Shown here: positions 1-9,263 of the stretch, in pieces
Layout: every line of letters begins with the position of its first letter
How positions within the stretch are numbered: the first letter of the stretch is position 1
Source: Phyllobacterium pellucidum
Lineage (GTDB): Bacteria; Pseudomonadota; Alphaproteobacteria; Rhizobiales; Rhizobiaceae
Direction of reading: 5' to 3'
NCBI RefSeq assembly: GCF_013327855.1
Contig: NZ_JABUMX010000001.1
Location: forward strand, 682,001-746,000
Length of the DNA stretch: 64,000 nucleotides
Translations under genes and position numbers: made by a program
Notes under the pieces: model-generated
The model's database searches: none
The model's input: only the letters and a program-made list of their open reading frames with translations
What the model was told of the DNA's origin: nothing

Positions 1-4
1 TGTC

Positions 5-610
5 ATGATCGCCGACAATGCGACCGGCGTCGTGCGCTTCCCCAATGGCATTGCCAGCGCTGCCACCGGTAAACGCCTTTCCGGGCTTGTATTTTTGCCG
101 GCCGGGCCCGATGCGACGATCTATCAAATGCCGGGCAGCGCCACGCCGGCCGCCGCCAAGGTCGCCTCGATCGCCGCCGACATCATCACGCTCGCTGCCA
201 ATAGCGCCGTGAGCTTGTTTGGAACGGCCATGCGCGACGTCGCGATGGTCCGGCTCTGGAATGTCACCAAATCGCCAGCCCAGTCGGCCTGGGTCAAATG
301 GGACACGGCCCTCAACGGACTTCAGGTCGTAAACGCCGATCATATCAAGCAATGGGCCTCCGGCGATGCGCTGCAGATCGTCGATCCGGTCAAAAAGACA
401 ATCGCTATCGATATCTCGCCGCTGATGCAAAAGCGGCTCGGCGGCGTGTTCGCACAGGACGGTGTGCTGCTAACGATCGTCAATTCGGGCAATTCCGTCG
501 GCAGCCTCGTTCTGCCAAGTTCCGATCCGTCACCTCAGTCCGGAGCGAACCTCGTCTATTTCCGCGGCGATGAGGCGCGCGTGTTCAACATCGCCGGTGT
601 CTATGGCTGA
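5..610 (+). CDS. Unrecognised protein, C-terminal part (5' end outside window)
   Basis: An open frame runs in from the left edge. The ATG at 5 is merely the first in view and the codon before it is open, so the true start is probably outside the window. I do not recognise the 201 visible residues. They are rich in Ala, Val, Ser and Gly, contain one or two moderately hydrophobic stretches, and have no catalytic motif I can name. The composition and the short beta-rich blocks toward the C-terminus (for example VLLTIVNSGNSVGSLVLP) would suit a structural or extracellular beta protein, but that is only an impression. It ends with TGA exactly where the convergent uraH stop begins (611), so the two genes abut tail to tail with no room for a terminator between them. 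Confidence 0.6.
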   Translation: MIADNATGVVRFPNGIASAATGKRLSGLVFLPAGPDATIYQMPGSATPAAAKVASIAADIITLAANSAVSLFGTAMRDVAMVRLWNVTKSPAQSAWVKWDTALNGLQVVNADHIKQWASGDALQIVDPVKKTIAIDISPLMQKRLGGVFAQDGVLLTIVNSGNSVGSLVLPSSDPSPQSGANLVYFRGDEARVFNIAGVYG

Positions 611-964
611 TCAACTGCCCCGATAGGTCGAATAGGACCAGGGAGTGACCAGAAGCGGCACGTGATAATTTGCGTTCGTGTCGGCAATCGCGAAGCGTAT
701 CGGCACATCGTCGAGAAAAGCCGGGGTGTCGAGCGCAACGAGCTTGTGCTTGAAATATTCCTCGACGAAAAACGTCAGTTCGTAGCGGCCGACCGCTATC
801 TCGTCCGCGGAAAGGAGGGGCTTGTCGGTGCGGCCATCCGCGTTGGTAACGGCGGTTTTGAGCAGGACAGGCCCGCCCTCCTCGATACGATGGAGTGTCA
901 GGGCCATCCCGTCCGCGGGCTTTCCGGCGGAATTATCGAGAACATGCGTGGATAACTTTCCCAT
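611..964 (-). CDS. uraH: 5-hydroxyisourate hydrolase (transthyretin-related)
   Basis: Hydrolyses 5-hydroxyisourate, the product of urate oxidation, to OHCU, the substrate of UraD next door. The 117-residue length fits the family. The N-terminal block [10 protein letters not shown] carries the family histidine, and the protein ends in the diagnostic tetrapeptide YRGS, preceded by [14 protein letters not shown]. There is no signal peptide, so it is cytosolic. It is the last gene of the purine operon, 9 bp after uraD. The same reaction can also occur spontaneously; the enzyme gives speed and the correct stereochemistry. Identification is secure from the terminal motif and the context. Confidence 0.95.
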   Translation of the reverse strand: MGKLSTHVLDNSAGKPADGMALTLHRIEEGGPVLLKTAVTNADGRTDKPLLSADEIAVGRYELTFFVEEYFKHKLVALDTPAFLDDVPIRFAIADTNANYHVPLLVTPWSYSTYRGS

Positions 965-973
965 GTGAGGTCC

Positions 974-1477
974 TTAAGTGATCAAATCGTGCAAGCGAAA
1001 CCGCGCAATCAGCGCGATCTGCCGTAAAGCTTCGGCGACTTCCTCGCCGGCATTGTGATCGAGGCGCTGGCGAAACGCCGCCATGATCGAGTGCTTGTTA
1101 TGGCCGCGCACGGCAAGGATAAATGGAAAACCGAACCTGCTCTGATACGCGTTGTTGAGACGATGGAACTCCTCGAATTCCTCGTCGGTCAGCCGGTCAA
1201 GTCCGGCTCCGCGCTGTTCGCTGGTTGATTCGACGGTAAGACTGCCCTGGCGCGCCGCCTTCCCTGCCAAATCCGGATGCGCACGGATCAAGCCCAATTG
1301 TGCCGCCTGACCGGCCTTTTCGACGGCGACGACCATGGCGCCGTGCAGGATCTCGACGCTGGTGAATGGCCGCTGGCCGGCGACCGCCTCGGCGACCCAC
1401 GGCGAATGTTCGAAGACACCGCCGAGCGCGCCAACGAATTCCTCCGTGCTGGCACTGTTCAGTTGTTCAAGCCTCAT
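974..1477 (-). CDS. uraD: OHCU decarboxylase
   Basis: Decarboxylates 2-oxo-4-hydroxy-4-carboxy-5-ureidoimidazoline to S-allantoin, the step after UraH. The 167 residues match the usual size of single-domain UraD. The key block is RAHPDLAGKAA around residue 65, whose His is catalytic in this family. It is followed by the conserved RFGFPFILAVRGHNK segment, and both are intact. It starts with ATG 12 bp after the xdhB stop and is followed 9 bp later by uraH, so the two allantoin-forming steps are translated together. In many genomes uraD is fused or adjacent to a uricase or to puuE; here the two xanthine dehydrogenase genes separate it from puuE and allA. Confidence 0.95.
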   Translation of the reverse strand: MRLEQLNSASTEEFVGALGGVFEHSPWVAEAVAGQRPFTSVEILHGAMVVAVEKAGQAAQLGLIRAHPDLAGKAARQGSLTVESTSEQRGAGLDRLTDEEFEEFHRLNNAYQSRFGFPFILAVRGHNKHSIMAAFRQRLDHNAGEEVAEALRQIALIARFRLHDLIT

Positions 1478-1489
1478 GTCCCCTCCCTC

Positions 1490-3808
1490 TCAAGCTGTTC
1501 GGTTGGCTTTGGCCTCCCCTACTGACCGTAGAACATTTTCCGGCGTTGCCGGAGAATCGAGATACGGAACGCCTCCGTGGATCGAGGCGATAGCGTCGCG
1601 GATCGCCAGCCAGACCGAAATGCCGAGCATCAATGGTGGTTCGCCAATCGCCTTGGAGCGAAATACCGTCTCCTCCTGGTTCGGCATATTGTCGAGAATG
1701 CGGACGTTGAATTCGGGCGGAACGTCGCGCGATCCCGGTATCTTGTAGGTCGAAGGTCCGACGGTGCGCAATTTGCCGGCCTTGTCCCACCACAGTTCCT
1801 CGCAGGTAACCCAGCCCATGCCCTGCACGAAAGCGCCCTCGATCTGGCCAAGGTCGATGGCGGGATTGAGCGGCGAGCCGACGTCCTGAAGGATATCGGC
1901 CCTGAGGCAACGGGTCTCGCCGGTCAGCGTGTCGATCGCAACTTCAGCAACCGCTGCTCCGTAGCTGAAATAGAAGAACGGGCGGCCCTTCATCGTTTTG
2001 CCGTCCCAATGGATCTTGGGCGTCGCATAATGGCCGGCCTCGGAAAGCTGAACGCGCTTGGCCCAGGACACTTTTGCAAGTTCGCCGAACGAAATCGATT
2101 CATTGCCGGCATGAACGCGGCCCTCGCGGTAGACGATCACGTCTTCCTCGACGTCGAAATGTTCGGCGGCCACCCGCGTCATGCGCGCCTTAATCGCGGT
2201 CGCCGCCTTGAAGGCTGCCATGCCGTTGAGGTCTGAGCCGGTCGAAGCGGCCGTCGCGCTGGTGTTCGGCACCTTGCCGGTCGCAGTGGAGGATATCCGC
2301 ACCATGTCGAGCTCGACCTGGAACACTTCGGCGACAACTTGCGCGACTTTGACGAACAGCCCCTGCCCCATCTCGGTGCCGCCGTGATTGAGGAAGATCG
2401 AGCCGTCGAGATAGACATGGACGAGCGCGCCGGCCTGATTGAGCGAGGTCAAATTGAAGGAAATGCCGAATTTGATCGGCATCATGGCGAGGCCGCGCCT
2501 TATGACAGGACTGGTCGCATTATGCGCATCGATCTCGGCACGACGGCGGCTCCAGTCGGCTGAGGCAAGCACGGCTTCGGTGACCTCGACCAGGCGGTTG
2601 TCTTCTACCTTCTGGCCATACGGCGTCATATCCCCGGTTTCATCGCCATAATAATTGATGGCGCGGACGTTGTTGGGCTCGAGCTTCAGCTCGCGTGCGA
2701 TCGTATCGATGATGCACTCGATGGCGATAATGCCCTGGGGCCCGCCAAAGCCGCGAAATGCGGTGTTCGAAACGGTATTCGTCTTGCAGGCATGACCGAC
2801 AAAGCGGGCATTGGGGATGAAATAGGAATTGTCCGAATGGGTCAGGGTGCGCGTGATCACCGGCCCCGTGAGGTCGGGGAGATTGCCGGCCCGGGCAAGG
2901 TACTCGATGTCGAGCCCAACTATGCGGCCCGTGTTGTCGACGCCCGCCTTCCAGTTGACGACATAATCATGCCGCTTGCCGGTGGCGACCATGTCGTCGC
3001 GTCGCTTTAGGCGCATCTTGCACGGCTTGCCCGTCTGGGCCGCGATCAGCGCCGCCGCGCAGGCGATGATGGTCGGCTGGCTCTCCTTGCCGCCGAAACC
3101 GCCGCCCATGCGCCTCACCTGGCATTCGACCGCATTGGCATGAACGCCAAGGACGAGCGCCACATGGTGCTGGACTTCGGTCGGATGCTGGGTCGAAGAA
3201 TGGACCAGCATTTCGCCGTTCTCGCCGGGAATGGCATAGGCGATATGGGTTTCAAGGTAGAAATGATCCTGTCCGCCCATGCGCAACTTGCCGGAGATGA
3301 CATGGGGCGCGCCGGAGAGCGCCGTATCTACATCCCCTTCGACGACCTGCTGCGCAGGAAGAACATAGCTCTTCTTGTGATGGGCCTCCTCGATGTCCAA
3401 AACTGGTTCGAGCTTTTCGATGTTTAGTTTGACGCGTTTGGCGGCGCGATAGGCTGTCTCGAAATTCGACGCGGCAACTGCGGCGACCACCCGCCCCTCG
3501 TAATCGACGATATCTTCGGCAAACAGCGTTTCGCCGTGGAGGATAGGGCCAACTTCGTTGTGACCGGGTATGTCCTTCGCCGACCAGATGCCGGCGACGC
3601 CCGGCATCGCCAACGCTTCCGAAGCGTCGATACCAAGAAGCCTGCCGTGCGCCACCGGCGCAAGAACGAAGGCCGCATGCAATGTCCCAGGCAGTTCCGG
3701 CATATCGTCGATATAGGCGGCTTCGCCAGCGACGTGCCTTGCCGCAGAGTCATGGGCGATACCCTTGCCGACGATACTGCGGTGAACGATCTTGGCATCG
3801 ATATTCAT
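1490..3808 (-). CDS. xdhB: Xanthine dehydrogenase, molybdopterin-binding subunit
   Basis: Large catalytic subunit that hydroxylates hypoxanthine and xanthine to urate at a molybdenum cofactor, working with the Fe-S/FAD subunit XdhA. The 772 residues match the bacterial two-subunit enzyme. Visible cofactor and active-site blocks are GGFGGKESQ, AFRGFGGPQG and EMGQG, plus GEPPLMLG near the C-terminus, whose Glu is the catalytic base. The ATG overlaps the xdhA stop by 4 nt (ATGA), indicating translational coupling and a 1:1 complex. XdhC, needed to insert sulfurated Mo cofactor, is not seen within this window. Substrate preference within the hydroxylase family is inferred from the surrounding urate-degradation genes and from the typical length. 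Confidence 0.95.
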   Translation of the reverse strand: MNIDAKIVHRSIVGKGIAHDSAARHVAGEAAYIDDMPELPGTLHAAFVLAPVAHGRLLGIDASEALAMPGVAGIWSAKDIPGHNEVGPILHGETLFAEDIVDYEGRVVAAVAASNFETAYRAAKRVKLNIEKLEPVLDIEEAHHKKSYVLPAQQVVEGDVDTALSGAPHVISGKLRMGGQDHFYLETHIAYAIPGENGEMLVHSSTQHPTEVQHHVALVLGVHANAVECQVRRMGGGFGGKESQPTIIACAAALIAAQTGKPCKMRLKRRDDMVATGKRHDYVVNWKAGVDNTGRIVGLDIEYLARAGNLPDLTGPVITRTLTHSDNSYFIPNARFVGHACKTNTVSNTAFRGFGGPQGIIAIECIIDTIARELKLEPNNVRAINYYGDETGDMTPYGQKVEDNRLVEVTEAVLASADWSRRRAEIDAHNATSPVIRRGLAMMPIKFGISFNLTSLNQAGALVHVYLDGSIFLNHGGTEMGQGLFVKVAQVVAEVFQVELDMVRISSTATGKVPNTSATAASTGSDLNGMAAFKAATAIKARMTRVAAEHFDVEEDVIVYREGRVHAGNESISFGELAKVSWAKRVQLSEAGHYATPKIHWDGKTMKGRPFFYFSYGAAVAEVAIDTLTGETRCLRADILQDVGSPLNPAIDLGQIEGAFVQGMGWVTCEELWWDKAGKLRTVGPSTYKIPGSRDVPPEFNVRILDNMPNQEETVFRSKAIGEPPLMLGISVWLAIRDAIASIHGGVPYLDSPATPENVLRSVGEAKANRTA

Positions 3809-5232
3809 AGCGCCATCACCTCCACCGTCTCGCCTGCCACATCGCGCCAGAAGCGCTCGGCAAGGTTTGCAGCGACCTCAAGGCGATAATCGGCGCTACC
3901 ACGCCAATCGGTCAACGGCTTGAACTCGGTTGCAATCGCTGCGGCGCAGGCTGCAACTGCCTTTCTGTCAAAACTGGTTCCGACGAGAGCGCGTTCAGCT
4001 TCAGGAGAGCGGCGCGGTGTTGCCGCCATGCCGCCAAAAGCGATGCGGGCGCTGCGAACCTGACCTTCCTCTCGCACGATCGAAAACGCAGCGCAGACGG
4101 TGGATATATCCTGGTCGTAGCGCTTCGATATCTTGTAGACGCGAAAATCCTGACCTTCCCTGGGCTTGGGGATCGAGACAGAAGCGATCACCTCGTCGGC
4201 ACGCAGTTCCGTCTTGCGGTAATCGAGGAAGAAATCTTCAAGCGATAGGAAACGGTGGCCGCTCTGGGAGGCAAGCTCGATTTCGGCGCCGAGGGCAATC
4301 AGCGCGGGCGGTCCATCACCGATGGGGCTCGCGGTGCCGATATTGCCGCCGATCGTGCCCATGGACCGGATTTGCGTCGAACCGAAGCGCCGGATCAGCG
4401 TAGCGAAGGATGGATAAATCGGCGTGACCGCAGCCAGCACTTCCTCCCACGTCACCGCCGCGCCGAAACTCAGATGATTGTCGGTCTCGCGAATCGCCCG
4501 CAATTCGCTGACCCGAGCCAGCGAAATCACATCGTCCCAATCGCTGTGATAATCGGCCAATGCCACGCCGAGGTCGGTGCCGCCGCCAAGTAAAATCGCC
4601 TGCGGTCTCTCCTTGCGCAGTTGCAGAAGCGCATTGAGCGTCGCTGGCTGATCGAACGACGCACCGCCGGCCGAAACCGATCGGCGCGGCTCAATCTTCG
4701 CAAAAGCCGTAACTGCGGGGCCGCTGATGCCGGCGCCACCGGCACCGATTACCTTGCGTGCTGCTTCGACTATGGGCCTGTAGCCGGTGCACCGGCACAG
4801 ATTGCCGGCAAGGGCATCGTGAATATCCTGTTCGCCGGATTCCGGGTTGGCCGCGGCGAGACCCGCGATCGAAATGACGATGCCGGGCGTGCAGAAGCCG
4901 CATTGGGAAGAGCCGTTTTCCGCCATCGCAAGCTGGACCGGGTGCAGGTGTTCGCCCTTCAAGCCCTCAACCGTAACCAGCGCACGGCCGTCGATCTGGC
5001 CCATCGCAAGGACACAGCTGTTGGCGGCGTGATAGTGCACGCGGGGTTCGGCGCCCTCTACCGAAGGATCGCCGACGAGGACAGAGCACGCCCCGCAATC
5101 GCCTTCCGCACACCCTTCCTTGGTACCTGTCAGGCGCGCCGGACCGCGCAACCAATCCAGCACCGTCATATCGGGTCGAACTGCAGCTTCCTGCAATTGA
5201 CCATTGAGAAAAAACCGCATCGTCGTAGCCAT
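3805..5232 (-). CDS. xdhA: Xanthine dehydrogenase, small subunit (2Fe-2S and FAD)
   Basis: Carries electrons from the molybdenum site in XdhB through two 2Fe-2S clusters to FAD and NAD+. The plant-type ferredoxin domain contains CAEGDCGAC, and the helical 2Fe-2S domain contains QCGFCTPG and NLCRCTGYRP. A linker then leads to the FAD domain with GGGTDLGV and TIGGNIGTASPIGD. From the ATG at 5232 the protein has 475 residues. A longer frame back to a TTG at 5334 would overlap allA by 35 bp and has no ribosome binding site, so I reject it. An ATG at 5220 is also possible. The stop overlaps the xdhB start. The N-terminal Fe-S / C-terminal FAD arrangement is typical of bacterial XdhA. Confidence 0.93.
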   Translation of the reverse strand: MATTMRFFLNGQLQEAAVRPDMTVLDWLRGPARLTGTKEGCAEGDCGACSVLVGDPSVEGAEPRVHYHAANSCVLAMGQIDGRALVTVEGLKGEHLHPVQLAMAENGSSQCGFCTPGIVISIAGLAAANPESGEQDIHDALAGNLCRCTGYRPIVEAARKVIGAGGAGISGPAVTAFAKIEPRRSVSAGGASFDQPATLNALLQLRKERPQAILLGGGTDLGVALADYHSDWDDVISLARVSELRAIRETDNHLSFGAAVTWEEVLAAVTPIYPSFATLIRRFGSTQIRSMGTIGGNIGTASPIGDGPPALIALGAEIELASQSGHRFLSLEDFFLDYRKTELRADEVIASVSIPKPREGQDFRVYKISKRYDQDISTVCAAFSIVREEGQVRSARIAFGGMAATPRRSPEAERALVGTSFDRKAVAACAAAIATEFKPLTDWRGSADYRLEVAANLAERFWRDVAGETVEVMAL

Positions 5233-5299
5233 TTGAGCAGCTTCGACCGGCTGGGCGTGGGCGTCAAGTGGCGAGATTGCGCAATGACCCTGGGGGCGA

Positions 5300-5800
5300 T
5301 CAGATGGAGCCAATCCGGTAAAGACGGTCTTCAAAGAAGAATTCTTCGAGATTGGTGCCCTCGCCGCCGCGGTCGACGACCACGAAGTCCGATTCGGCCT
5401 CGAGCGATATCAGCGGATGATGCCAGGCGTTGCGGGCATAGTTGACGCCCTGGTTGCCCTGGCACAGGAACGCGACCGGCGATCCCGGCCGCCCGCCTTC
5501 ATCTTCGGCCACCACCGCAAGGTAGCGCCGGTTCTGCAGCGGCATGAAAGCCTGGCTGCCGAAGGGATGACGTTCCAGCATCTTGATGTCGATCGGGGGC
5601 GCGAAACTCTGGCCGCGAAATATGTTGACCAGCACGCGCGCTCGCGGCCCCGTCACATCGACCTTTGCAAGGTCGTGGAAGCGCTGCGTCGTGCCGCCGT
5701 TGATAAGGCGTATCTGCGCGCCTGCGGTTTCGATGACGTCGCCATAGGGTGTGAATGCCGCCCGCGTCAGCGGCGTGACATTGAGGCTGAGGATTTCCAT
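5300..5800 (-). CDS. allA: Ureidoglycolate lyase (allantoin degradation)
   Basis: Cleaves ureidoglycolate to glyoxylate and urea near the end of the allantoin pathway. The 166-residue cupin-like protein shows the conserved [14 protein letters not shown] start, the basic FRGQ block, and the NAWHHPLI segment whose histidines belong to the active site. I place the start at the ATG at 5800, which begins [11 protein letters not shown]. The frame stays open a further 31 codons back into puuE but lacks family similarity there. It lies 1 bp after the puuE stop, and xdhA follows after 67 bp. The glyoxylate it makes feeds central metabolism. The enzyme that makes ureidoglycolate from allantoate is not in the window. 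Confidence 0.92.
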   Translation of the reverse strand: MEILSLNVTPLTRAAFTPYGDVIETAGAQIRLINGGTTQRFHDLAKVDVTGPRARVLVNIFRGQSFAPPIDIKMLERHPFGSQAFMPLQNRRYLAVVAEDEGGRPGSPVAFLCQGNQGVNYARNAWHHPLISLEAESDFVVVDRGGEGTNLEEFFFEDRLYRIGSI

Positions 5801-5801
5801 C

Positions 5802-6719
5802 TTAGTTTTCGTCTGCCGGGCGGTGATGTTCGTGCCAATGATTGGCGATATCGATGCGCCGCGTAATCCAGGCGCCTTCCTGATGCTGGACATAATCGAG
5901 GAAGCGCTCCAGCGCCGCCGCGCGTCCCGGGCGCCCGACCAGCCGGCAATGCAGGCCGATCGACATCATCTTCGGCGCGCCTTCCCTGCCCTCGGCATAA
6001 AGCACATCGAACGTATCCTTGAGATAGGTATAGAACTGATCGCCTGAGTTGAACCCTTGCGGCGTCGCAAAGCGCATGTCGTTGGCATCGAGCGTGTAGG
6101 GCACGATCAGATGCGGGCCCTTTGGACCCTTGACCCAATAGGGCAACTCGTCGGCATAGCTATCGGCGGAATAGACGAAGCCGCCCTCCTCCATGACGAT
6201 CTTCAGCGTATTATCCGACGGTTTACCCTGGTAGATCCCGAGCGGCCGCGACCCGGTAATCTCGGTATGCAGGCGTACCGCTTCAAGAATGTGCTGTCGC
6301 TCAGTGTCCTCGGGACAGTCCTTGTATTCGAGCCAACGCAGGCCGTGGCTCGCAATTTCCCAATCGGCCTCCTTCATGGCGGCGACAGCTTCGGGGTTGC
6401 GCGCCATGGCAAGGGTAACCCCATAGACCGTGACCGGCATCTTGCGCCGGGTAAACATGCGCCACAGCCGCCAGAAACCGGCCCGTGCGCCATACTCATA
6501 GATCGATTCCATGTTAAGGTTGCGCTGGCCCGGCCAGGGCTGCGCACCGACGATCTCCGACAGAAGGCACTCCGACGCCGGATCATTATCGAGGATCGAG
6601 CTTTCGCCGCCTTCCTCATAGTTGACAACGAACTGCACGGCGATGCGTGCGCCGCCCGGCCATTTCGGTTCGGGCGTGTTTCGGCCATAGCCGATCAAAT
6701 CCCGCGGATAATCTGACAA
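5802..6719 (-). CDS. puuE: Allantoinase, PuuE (polysaccharide deacetylase-like) type
   Basis: Opens the hydantoin ring of allantoin to give allantoate. This is the metal-independent PuuE class related to polysaccharide deacetylases, not the amidohydrolase AllB. The 305 residues show the family blocks [50 protein letters not shown] and [13 protein letters not shown]. The start is a TTG at 6719. It is preferred because AAGAGG stands 7-8 nt upstream, the RDLIGYG block follows directly, and no ATG precedes it in frame. It is the first gene of the purine operon, so the promoter should lie in 6720-6845. I recognise no operator there. Confidence 0.93.
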   Translation of the reverse strand: MSDYPRDLIGYGRNTPEPKWPGGARIAVQFVVNYEEGGESSILDNDPASECLLSEIVGAQPWPGQRNLNMESIYEYGARAGFWRLWRMFTRRKMPVTVYGVTLAMARNPEAVAAMKEADWEIASHGLRWLEYKDCPEDTERQHILEAVRLHTEITGSRPLGIYQGKPSDNTLKIVMEEGGFVYSADSYADELPYWVKGPKGPHLIVPYTLDANDMRFATPQGFNSGDQFYTYLKDTFDVLYAEGREGAPKMMSIGLHCRLVGRPGRAAALERFLDYVQHQEGAWITRRIDIANHWHEHHRPADEN

Positions 6720-6790
6720 GACGTGCCTCTTATTTTTGAACGAGTATCATGAGAAACTGCGAAGGCCGGGTCGCAAAGTCAATGGCCGGC

Positions 6791-6823
6791 GCAAAAACAA
6801 AGGCCGCGGACGATGCCGCGGCC
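6791..6823 (-). terminator. Rho-independent terminator after bioY
   Basis: Read on the minus strand, an 8-bp perfect stem GGCCGCGG / CCGCGGCC (6802-6809 with 6816-6823) has a 6-nt loop and is followed by a T-rich run TTTGTTTTTG. It starts 22 bp after the bioY stop and lies upstream of puuE, so it also isolates the purine operon from bioY transcription. Confidence 0.85.
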
Positions 6824-6845
6824 CAATAATGTTTGCGGCAAGCTC

Positions 6846-7433
6846 TTAACGGCGCTTGAGCAACGAGCCAATGGCCGGAACGATGGCAGCCGCCAGAGCG
6901 AGCTTCAAAATGTCAGCGACAATGAACGGACCAACGCCGAAGGTGAACGCCTTCTCGAAGCCGAAGAGATAGGCCATCCACAGGAAGCCGAGGCCGAGAA
7001 TCGCAACCTCCGCGGCTAGCATCGCCGCGCCGAGAACGATCGGGTTGCGGGCATAACCCTTGTCGGCGGCGGTGCCGACGATCCATGCAGCAACGAGATA
7101 GGAGACAAGGTAGCCGCCCGTCGGTCCGACCATATAGGCAAGGCCAACGCCTTTTTCTGGCGTGCCGGTGAAAATTGGCATGCCAAGCGCGCCTTCAAGC
7201 AGATAGAGCGCCATGGTAGCGACGGCAAGGCGCGAGCCGTAGGCGGCCGAGATGGCGAATACGGCGAAAGTCTGCATCGTCACATTGACGAAGACCATGT
7301 CTACCTTGGTCTTGGCGGCAAGTGTCATCAGCGCGGTGCCGATCAGGGCGAGCGTGACATACCAGACCGCTTTGGCGAGTTGACCTTCAGGCTGGAATTC
7401 TTGGGCAAGGGAACGGGTTTGCGCAGCGATCAT
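6846..7433 (-). CDS. bioY: Biotin transporter, BioY family (ECF S component)
   Basis: Integral membrane biotin-binding protein. The 195 residues form about six hydrophobic segments, with the BioY block VGPTGGYLVSYLVAAW in the middle and a basic C-terminus (SLLKRR). I chose the ATG at 7433 because AGAGGA stands at the right distance. The frame extends 29 codons further upstream without membrane or family character. No bioM or bioN (ATPase and T component) is adjacent, so it either acts alone, as some BioY proteins do, or uses a shared energising module elsewhere. It is divergent from the MBL-fold gene across 122 bp. I looked there for the BioR palindrome TTATMKATAA and found only a poor match. 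Confidence 0.92.
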   Translation of the reverse strand: MIAAQTRSLAQEFQPEGQLAKAVWYVTLALIGTALMTLAAKTKVDMVFVNVTMQTFAVFAISAAYGSRLAVATMALYLLEGALGMPIFTGTPEKGVGLAYMVGPTGGYLVSYLVAAWIVGTAADKGYARNPIVLGAAMLAAEVAILGLGFLWMAYLFGFEKAFTFGVGPFIVADILKLALAAAIVPAIGSLLKRR

Positions 7434-7555
7434 GTCGATATCCTCTGTATAGCCTTCGCCGTGGGGCGGTATTTCCACCGTTTGTGAAAACGGTATATTG
7501 GGGATTATGCCGCGCCGCAATATGTCGAAAGGCTTTGAAAGGTCCGCTTGCGTTC

Positions 7556-8455
7556 ATGTCTCTAGTTTTCGACACCAGTTTTGCGCCGCGCTACGGTGAA
7601 GCGGTCGACATTGCCCCGAAGGTTCAGCGGATAACCGTCAACAATCCAAGCCCGTTCACCTTTCACGGCACGAACTCCTATCTCGTGGGCCACGATACGC
7701 TGGCGTTGATCGATCCTGGACCGCTGGATGACGCCCATCACGCAGCGCTCATCCGCGCCATCGCCGGGCGCCCGGTCAGCCACATCTTCGTCAGCCATAC
7801 CCACCGCGACCACTCACCGCTCGCCGCGCGCTTGCGCGATGAACTGGGCGCCGTCGTCGTCGCCGAAGGGCCGCATCGTCCGGCGCGGCCGCTGCATGTC
7901 GGTGAAGTCAACCTTCTCGACGCCAGCGGCGATACGGACTTCGTTCCTGACCTCGCGGCCAGCGACGGGTCGGTAATCGAGGGCGATGGCTGGGCGCTGC
8001 GTTCGATCCATACGCCCGGTCACACCGCCAATCATATGGTTTTCGCACTTGAGGAGATCGGCGTGCTGTTTTCCGCCGACCACGTCATGGCCTGGGCGAC
8101 ATCGATCGTAGCGCCGCCGGATGGCGCAATGTCAGACTATATGCGCTCACTCGACCTGCTGCTTCACCGCCAGGACCGCATCTATTTCCCCGGGCACGGC
8201 GGACCTGTCACCAAGCCAAAGACCTTTGTGCGCGGCCTGAAGGCGCACCGCAAAATGCGCGAACGCGCCATCGTCGAGCGCGTGCGGGAAGGCGACCGCA
8301 CGATTCCTGCCATGGTCGGCGTCATTTACCGGGAAACCGATCCACGCCTGCATGGCGCCGCCGGCCTTTCGGTTCTTGCCCATCTCGAAGATCTCGTCGC
8401 GCGCGGCGTCGTCCACACCGACGGCAATCCAGCCATCGACGGCGTCTACTGGTAG
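7556..8455 (+). CDS. MBL-fold metallo-hydrolase, LACTB2/glyoxalase II-like
   Basis: A 299-residue zinc hydrolase. The metallo-beta-lactamase signature SHTHRDHSPLA gives HxHxDH at about residue 81, followed by HTPGHTANHM, SADHVMAW and PGHGGPV, which supply the remaining metal ligands. A C-terminal winged-helix-like tail follows (about residues 230-299, ETDPRLHGAAGLSVLAHLEDL), typical of the LACTB2-like branch. The start is the ATG at 7556, giving MSLVFDTSFAPRYG; the frame is open 24 codons further upstream but lacks similarity. The substrate is unknown; hydrolase or endoribonuclease activity has been shown for relatives, so I leave the function general. DUF1499 converges on it with a 7-bp gap. 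Confidence 0.88.
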   Translation: MSLVFDTSFAPRYGEAVDIAPKVQRITVNNPSPFTFHGTNSYLVGHDTLALIDPGPLDDAHHAALIRAIAGRPVSHIFVSHTHRDHSPLAARLRDELGAVVVAEGPHRPARPLHVGEVNLLDASGDTDFVPDLAASDGSVIEGDGWALRSIHTPGHTANHMVFALEEIGVLFSADHVMAWATSIVAPPDGAMSDYMRSLDLLLHRQDRIYFPGHGGPVTKPKTFVRGLKAHRKMRERAIVERVREGDRTIPAMVGVIYRETDPRLHGAAGLSVLAHLEDLVARGVVHTDGNPAIDGVYW

Positions 8456-8462
8456 CGATAGG

Positions 8463-9263
8463 CTAGGGCTGCTCCGGCTGCGTGGTTTCCTCATCGGGCT
8501 GGGTGCCCTGCACCTCGGTGTCGAGCGCCGTCATGAACGCAGTGATGCGGTCGGCATTCTCGCCTAGATCATGAATGCCGTAGCGGGAGACGGAGCGCAT
8601 ATCGACATAGGTAGTCTCGCCTTCGTCGGTGAGGCGGACGACGACGTCGCTGGTAAAGCCGAGCAGCCAGGTGCGGGCCACGACTTCGAGAAGGATTTCC
8701 TCGTCGTCGCCGGGTTCCCCCTTCTGGCTCAGCACCGTCCATCCATTGTTGGAGACAACGGTATTCACCGCCGTCAGGATCCGATCAGGCGAACCGTCAT
8801 AGCGCCGGCCGGTGACCTGCGGATAGGCGCTCGATTGCAGTCCGCGGCTTTCCTCATCATTGACGAGCGGGTTCATCCGCTCGCTGCGCTGGCCGGCGGC
8901 GAAAAGCTCAGGCGGGTCGGCTATATCGGTGGAAACGTCGTAGAGTGTCGGCAGCGCCAGCGCCTGGTAGAGGGTCATCGCGAAGGGCGCTAGAACGACG
9001 AGCGCTATGACCCCACCCCAGAATGCACTCGGTCCGCCGCGATCTCCCCGGCGCCAAAGGCTGGTGAAGCCCTTGAAGCTCAAAAGCAATGCAAGCAGCG
9101 CCAGCCCGGCGACGACCGCAAGCAGCCAGAGAAATTCCGGCGTCTCGATGCGCTCGAAGCGATGCCCGAGCCCGGACAGCACGAAGAGGATTGCGGCCAG
9201 AAAAGCCACGCGCACCGACCACTTGGCTGAAATCGACTGACGACGGCGAAAATGATGGCGCAT
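8463..9263 (-). CDS. DUF1499 family membrane protein
   Basis: A 266-residue protein with a basic N-terminus and three hydrophobic segments (about residues 16-35, 45-62 and 80-98). A soluble C-terminal DUF1499 domain follows, covering SSAYPQVTGRRYDGSP, ILLEVVARTWLLGFTSDVVVRL and VDMRSVSRYGIHDLGENADRI. The last of these is the most conserved part of the family. It ends in an acidic Glu/Gln/Pro tail. The function of DUF1499 is not known. I use the ATG at 9263, which has GGGA upstream, instead of a TTG 11 codons earlier. The 189 bp between it and the phospholipase gene hold no recognisable gene. Confidence 0.85.
   Translation of the reverse strand: MRHHFRRRQSISAKWSVRVAFLAAILFVLSGLGHRFERIETPEFLWLLAVVAGLALLALLLSFKGFTSLWRRGDRGGPSAFWGGVIALVVLAPFAMTLYQALALPTLYDVSTDIADPPELFAAGQRSERMNPLVNDEESRGLQSSAYPQVTGRRYDGSPDRILTAVNTVVSNNGWTVLSQKGEPGDDEEILLEVVARTWLLGFTSDVVVRLTDEGETTYVDMRSVSRYGIHDLGENADRITAFMTALDTEVQGTQPDEETTQPEQP

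Noticed and set aside
7434-7555. BioR operator between bioY and the MBL-fold gene
   Set aside because: The best match to TTATMKATAA has about six of ten positions, no better than chance in this stretch.
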